DNA of 6,931 nt, taken from Trueperaceae bacterium (GTDB taxonomy: Bacteria; Deinococcota; Deinococci; Deinococcales; Trueperaceae). Shown piece by piece: positions 5,695 through 6,931 of this stretch. The notes under the pieces are model-generated. The model did no database searches. It had not been told where the DNA came from and saw only the letters and a program-made list of their open reading frames with translations. The position numbers and the translations under genes were made by a program. The stretch spans positions 1-6,931 of the forward strand of contig SKSV01000261.1 of NCBI GenBank assembly GCA_007122815.1. Direction: 5' to 3'. Each line of letters opens with the position of its first letter. The stretch's first letter is position 1.

Positions 5695-6621
5695 CTAGGC
5701 AAGCACCAGCAGCACGTAGGCCAGGTAGCAAACCAGCAGGAACGCACCCTCGCGCCTGCCCACGCGCCACCCGCTCACCGCCATCGGCGCGACCAACACG
5801 GCCGCCGCCAGCATCACGAGCAGGTCGAGCCGCAAGGCGCTCACGTCGGCCTGCAACGGCTGGATGACCCCCGCGATGCCCAGGACCGACAGCAGGTTGA
5901 AGACGTTCGAGCCGACGATGTTGCCCAGCACGATGTCGCCTTGCCGCCGAACGGCGGCGGCGACACTGCTCGCGAGCTCCGGCAGGCTCGTGCCTATAGC
6001 GACCATGGTGAGACCGATCACACGTTCGGAGACGCCCCAGACCTCCGCCAGTCCGACCGCACCCGTCACCAAGGCGTGAGCCGCCAATGCCAGCAGTCCC
6101 GCCCCCGCCAGCGCGAGCAGCGCCGGGCGCGAGCTCGGGGTTCGCTCGGCGGCTACCAGCGGCGCGGCCGGCGCAGCCATGCCACCTCCACGGAAGCTGA
6201 CGAACAGGAAGACCACCAAGCCGACGAGCAGCAGGCCGGCGTCCAACCGGCTCAGCTCTCCGTCGAGCAGCAACAGCGCGGCCGCGATGGAGGCCCCGAT
6301 CATGAACGCGACCTCCTTGCGTACGAAGCTCCAGCGCGTCGCGAGCGGCCACATGAGCGCCGAGGCACCGAGGATCAAACCCACGTTGGCGATGTTCGAA
6401 CCGATCACGTTACCGAGGGCCAGCTCGGGCGACCCGCGCAAGGCCGCCACGACCGACGCCGCGAGCTCCGGCGCGCTCGTGCCGAACGCCACCACCGTCA
6501 GGCCGATGACCATAGGGCTCACGCCTAGAGCGCCCGCAAGACGCGAGGCGTTGGCCACCAGGAGGTCACCACCGTAGGCGAGGCCTGCCAGGCCGACCAC
6601 CACGAGCGCGACGTCGAGCAC
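5695..6621 (-). CDS. CaCA-family cation/calcium exchanger (YrbG-like sodium/calcium antiporter)
   Basis: This inner-membrane antiporter probably exports Ca2+ in exchange for Na+ (or H+). From GTG 6621 it has 308 residues, normal for the prokaryotic branch, and about ten hydrophobic segments. The two inverted alpha-repeats are clear: VIGLTVVAFGTSAPELAASV (38-57) with GNVIGSNIANVGLILG (70-85), and VIGLTMVAIGTSLPELASSV (201-220) with GNIVGSNVFNLLSVLG (233-248). The ion-binding glutamates are Glu52 and Glu215, and GSN asparagines are present in both halves (76 and 239). A poorly conserved loop (143-165) joins the halves. The frame is open upstream to 6921, but that part is the antisense of the divergent gene. 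GTG 6621 has TAGTCT 5 nt upstream and leads straight into the first hydrophobic helix; GTG 6636 is an alternative. Convergent with ridA. Ion specificity cannot be read from the sequence. Confidence 0.94.
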   Translation of the reverse strand: MLDVALVVVGLAGLAYGGDLLVANASRLAGALGVSPMVIGLTVVAFGTSAPELAASVVAALRGSPELALGNVIGSNIANVGLILGASALMWPLATRWSFVRKEVAFMIGASIAAALLLLDGELSRLDAGLLLVGLVVFLFVSFRGGGMAAPAAPLVAAERTPSSRPALLALAGAGLLALAAHALVTGAVGLAEVWGVSERVIGLTMVAIGTSLPELASSVAAAVRRQGDIVLGNIVGSNVFNLLSVLGIAGVIQPLQADVSALRLDLLVMLAAAVLVAPMAVSGWRVGRREGAFLLVCYLAYVLLVLA

Positions 6622-6626
6622 GGCGC

Positions 6627-6632
6627 AGACTA
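6627..6632 (-). promoter_or_regulatory. Candidate -10 element of a leaderless exchanger transcript
   Basis: TAGTCT on the minus strand lies 5 nt before GTG 6621. I see no good -35 at the usual distance and no Shine-Dalgarno site. Confidence 0.4.
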
Positions 6633-6700
6633 GCACCCCGCCCAGACCAGCGGCAGGGTCACGCGTCGCCGCCCGCTCATTCCACCCATGAAACGAGCGG

Positions 6701-6706
6701 TACCCT
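6701..6706 (+). promoter_or_regulatory. Candidate -10 element of the gene at 6713
   Basis: TACCCT lies 6 nt before ATG 6713, again the leaderless spacing. No clear -35 is visible in the 91-nt divergent gap to the exchanger start, and there is no Shine-Dalgarno site. Confidence 0.45.
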
Positions 6707-6712
6707 GGCCCC

Positions 6713-6931
6713 ATGCGCAACCGCATCGTGGACATCGCACTCATCGCTGGCCTCGTGGCGGTGGCGGGTGGCATCATGTGGACGTTGTTCAACCTGGGTG
6801 GCACCCCGCGCGCGCCCGCGCAGCCGGCTGCCGGCCCAACCGCGCCCGCCGCTCCCGACACCCCATCACTGCCGAGCCCACCGGGAAGCAACGTCGTCGT
6901 GGTGGAACCAGACGACCCCACGACGCCAGGC
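6713..6931 (+). CDS. Unrecognised membrane-anchored or secreted protein, N-terminal 73 residues only (cut by window edge)
   Basis: The frame is open from ATG 6713 to the right edge. It starts MRNRIVDIALIAGLVAVAGG and continues with a hydrophobic stretch to about residue 25, so there is one N-terminal membrane segment after a short basic n-region (Arg2, Arg4). There is no lipobox or clear signal peptidase site, which favours a membrane anchor with the rest outside the cytoplasm. From residue 30 the chain is rich in Pro and Ala (TPRAPAQPAAGPTAPAAP), a linker of the kind that precedes envelope domains such as SPOR or peptidoglycan-binding modules. Residues 57-73 (NVVVVEPDDPTTPG) give no family match that I recognise. 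The function is unknown; the diagnostic part lies outside the window. Confidence 0.75.
   Translation, partial: MRNRIVDIALIAGLVAVAGGIMWTLFNLGGTPRAPAQPAAGPTAPAAPDTPSLPSPPGSNVVVVEPDDPTTPG

Noticed and set aside
5941..6528. Overlapping plus-strand and minus-strand frames within the exchanger gene
   Set aside because: The alpha-repeat motifs fix the coding frame; the Gln/Arg/His-rich alternatives are shadows.
6622..6921. Upstream extension of the exchanger frame to 6921
   Set aside because: It would overlap the divergent gene at 6713 on the other strand and adds 100 Gly/Ala/Thr-rich residues not found in the family.

Overview
The window is high-GC bacterial chromosome (about two thirds G+C by eye), coding on both strands, with no sign of mobile DNA. 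All genes are core or widespread families. The order rpmH-rnpA-yidD-yidC is widespread in bacteria. Two details point to the Deinococcota (Deinococcus-Thermus-Truepera side): a -10-like TANNNT hexamer sits 5-7 nt before the start codon of every gene that looks like a transcription unit of its own (leaderless mRNA pattern), and the proteins use a strongly GC-biased Arg/Ala/Leu-rich composition. The assignment is inference; no 16S or other marker lies in the window.

Layout, left to right. Positions 1-2280 (minus strand) hold a compact operon read right to left: rpmH (ribosomal protein L34), rnpA (RNase P protein), yidD (membrane insertion efficiency factor) and yidC (membrane insertase, cut by the left window edge). 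The yidD and yidC junctions are 4-nt overlaps (GTGA and TTGA), and the rpmH/rnpA junction offers a third (CTGA), so translation is probably coupled along the operon. rpmH alone has a strong Shine-Dalgarno site and a leader of about 220 nt. Positions 2542-3987 (minus) hold gatA, the amidase subunit of the tRNA-dependent amidotransferase. A short GC-rich divergent region with an 11-bp triple repeat separates it from a plus-strand PP2C-type Ser/Thr phosphatase with a C-terminal membrane anchor (4137-5171). ridA (5242-5625, plus) follows, with a 15-bp repeat in front and a 20-bp tandem duplication across its stop codon. A CaCA-family cation/calcium exchanger lies convergent to it (5695-6621, minus). 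Divergent from the exchanger, an unrecognised plus-strand protein with an N-terminal membrane segment and a Pro/Ala-rich linker starts at 6713 and runs off the right edge.

Functional reading: the left operon joins ribosome and tRNA maturation with membrane protein insertion. gatA adds tRNA amidation (Asn-tRNA and/or Gln-tRNA formation). The phosphatase, RidA and exchanger are independent housekeeping or signalling genes, each apparently with its own promoter. I see no new multi-gene system. The most notable signals are regulatory: the repeated leaderless promoter geometry, the chain of NTGA overlaps with non-ATG starts, and a possible upstream (CTG) start for rnpA in a frame that stays open through rpmH apart from one TAG.
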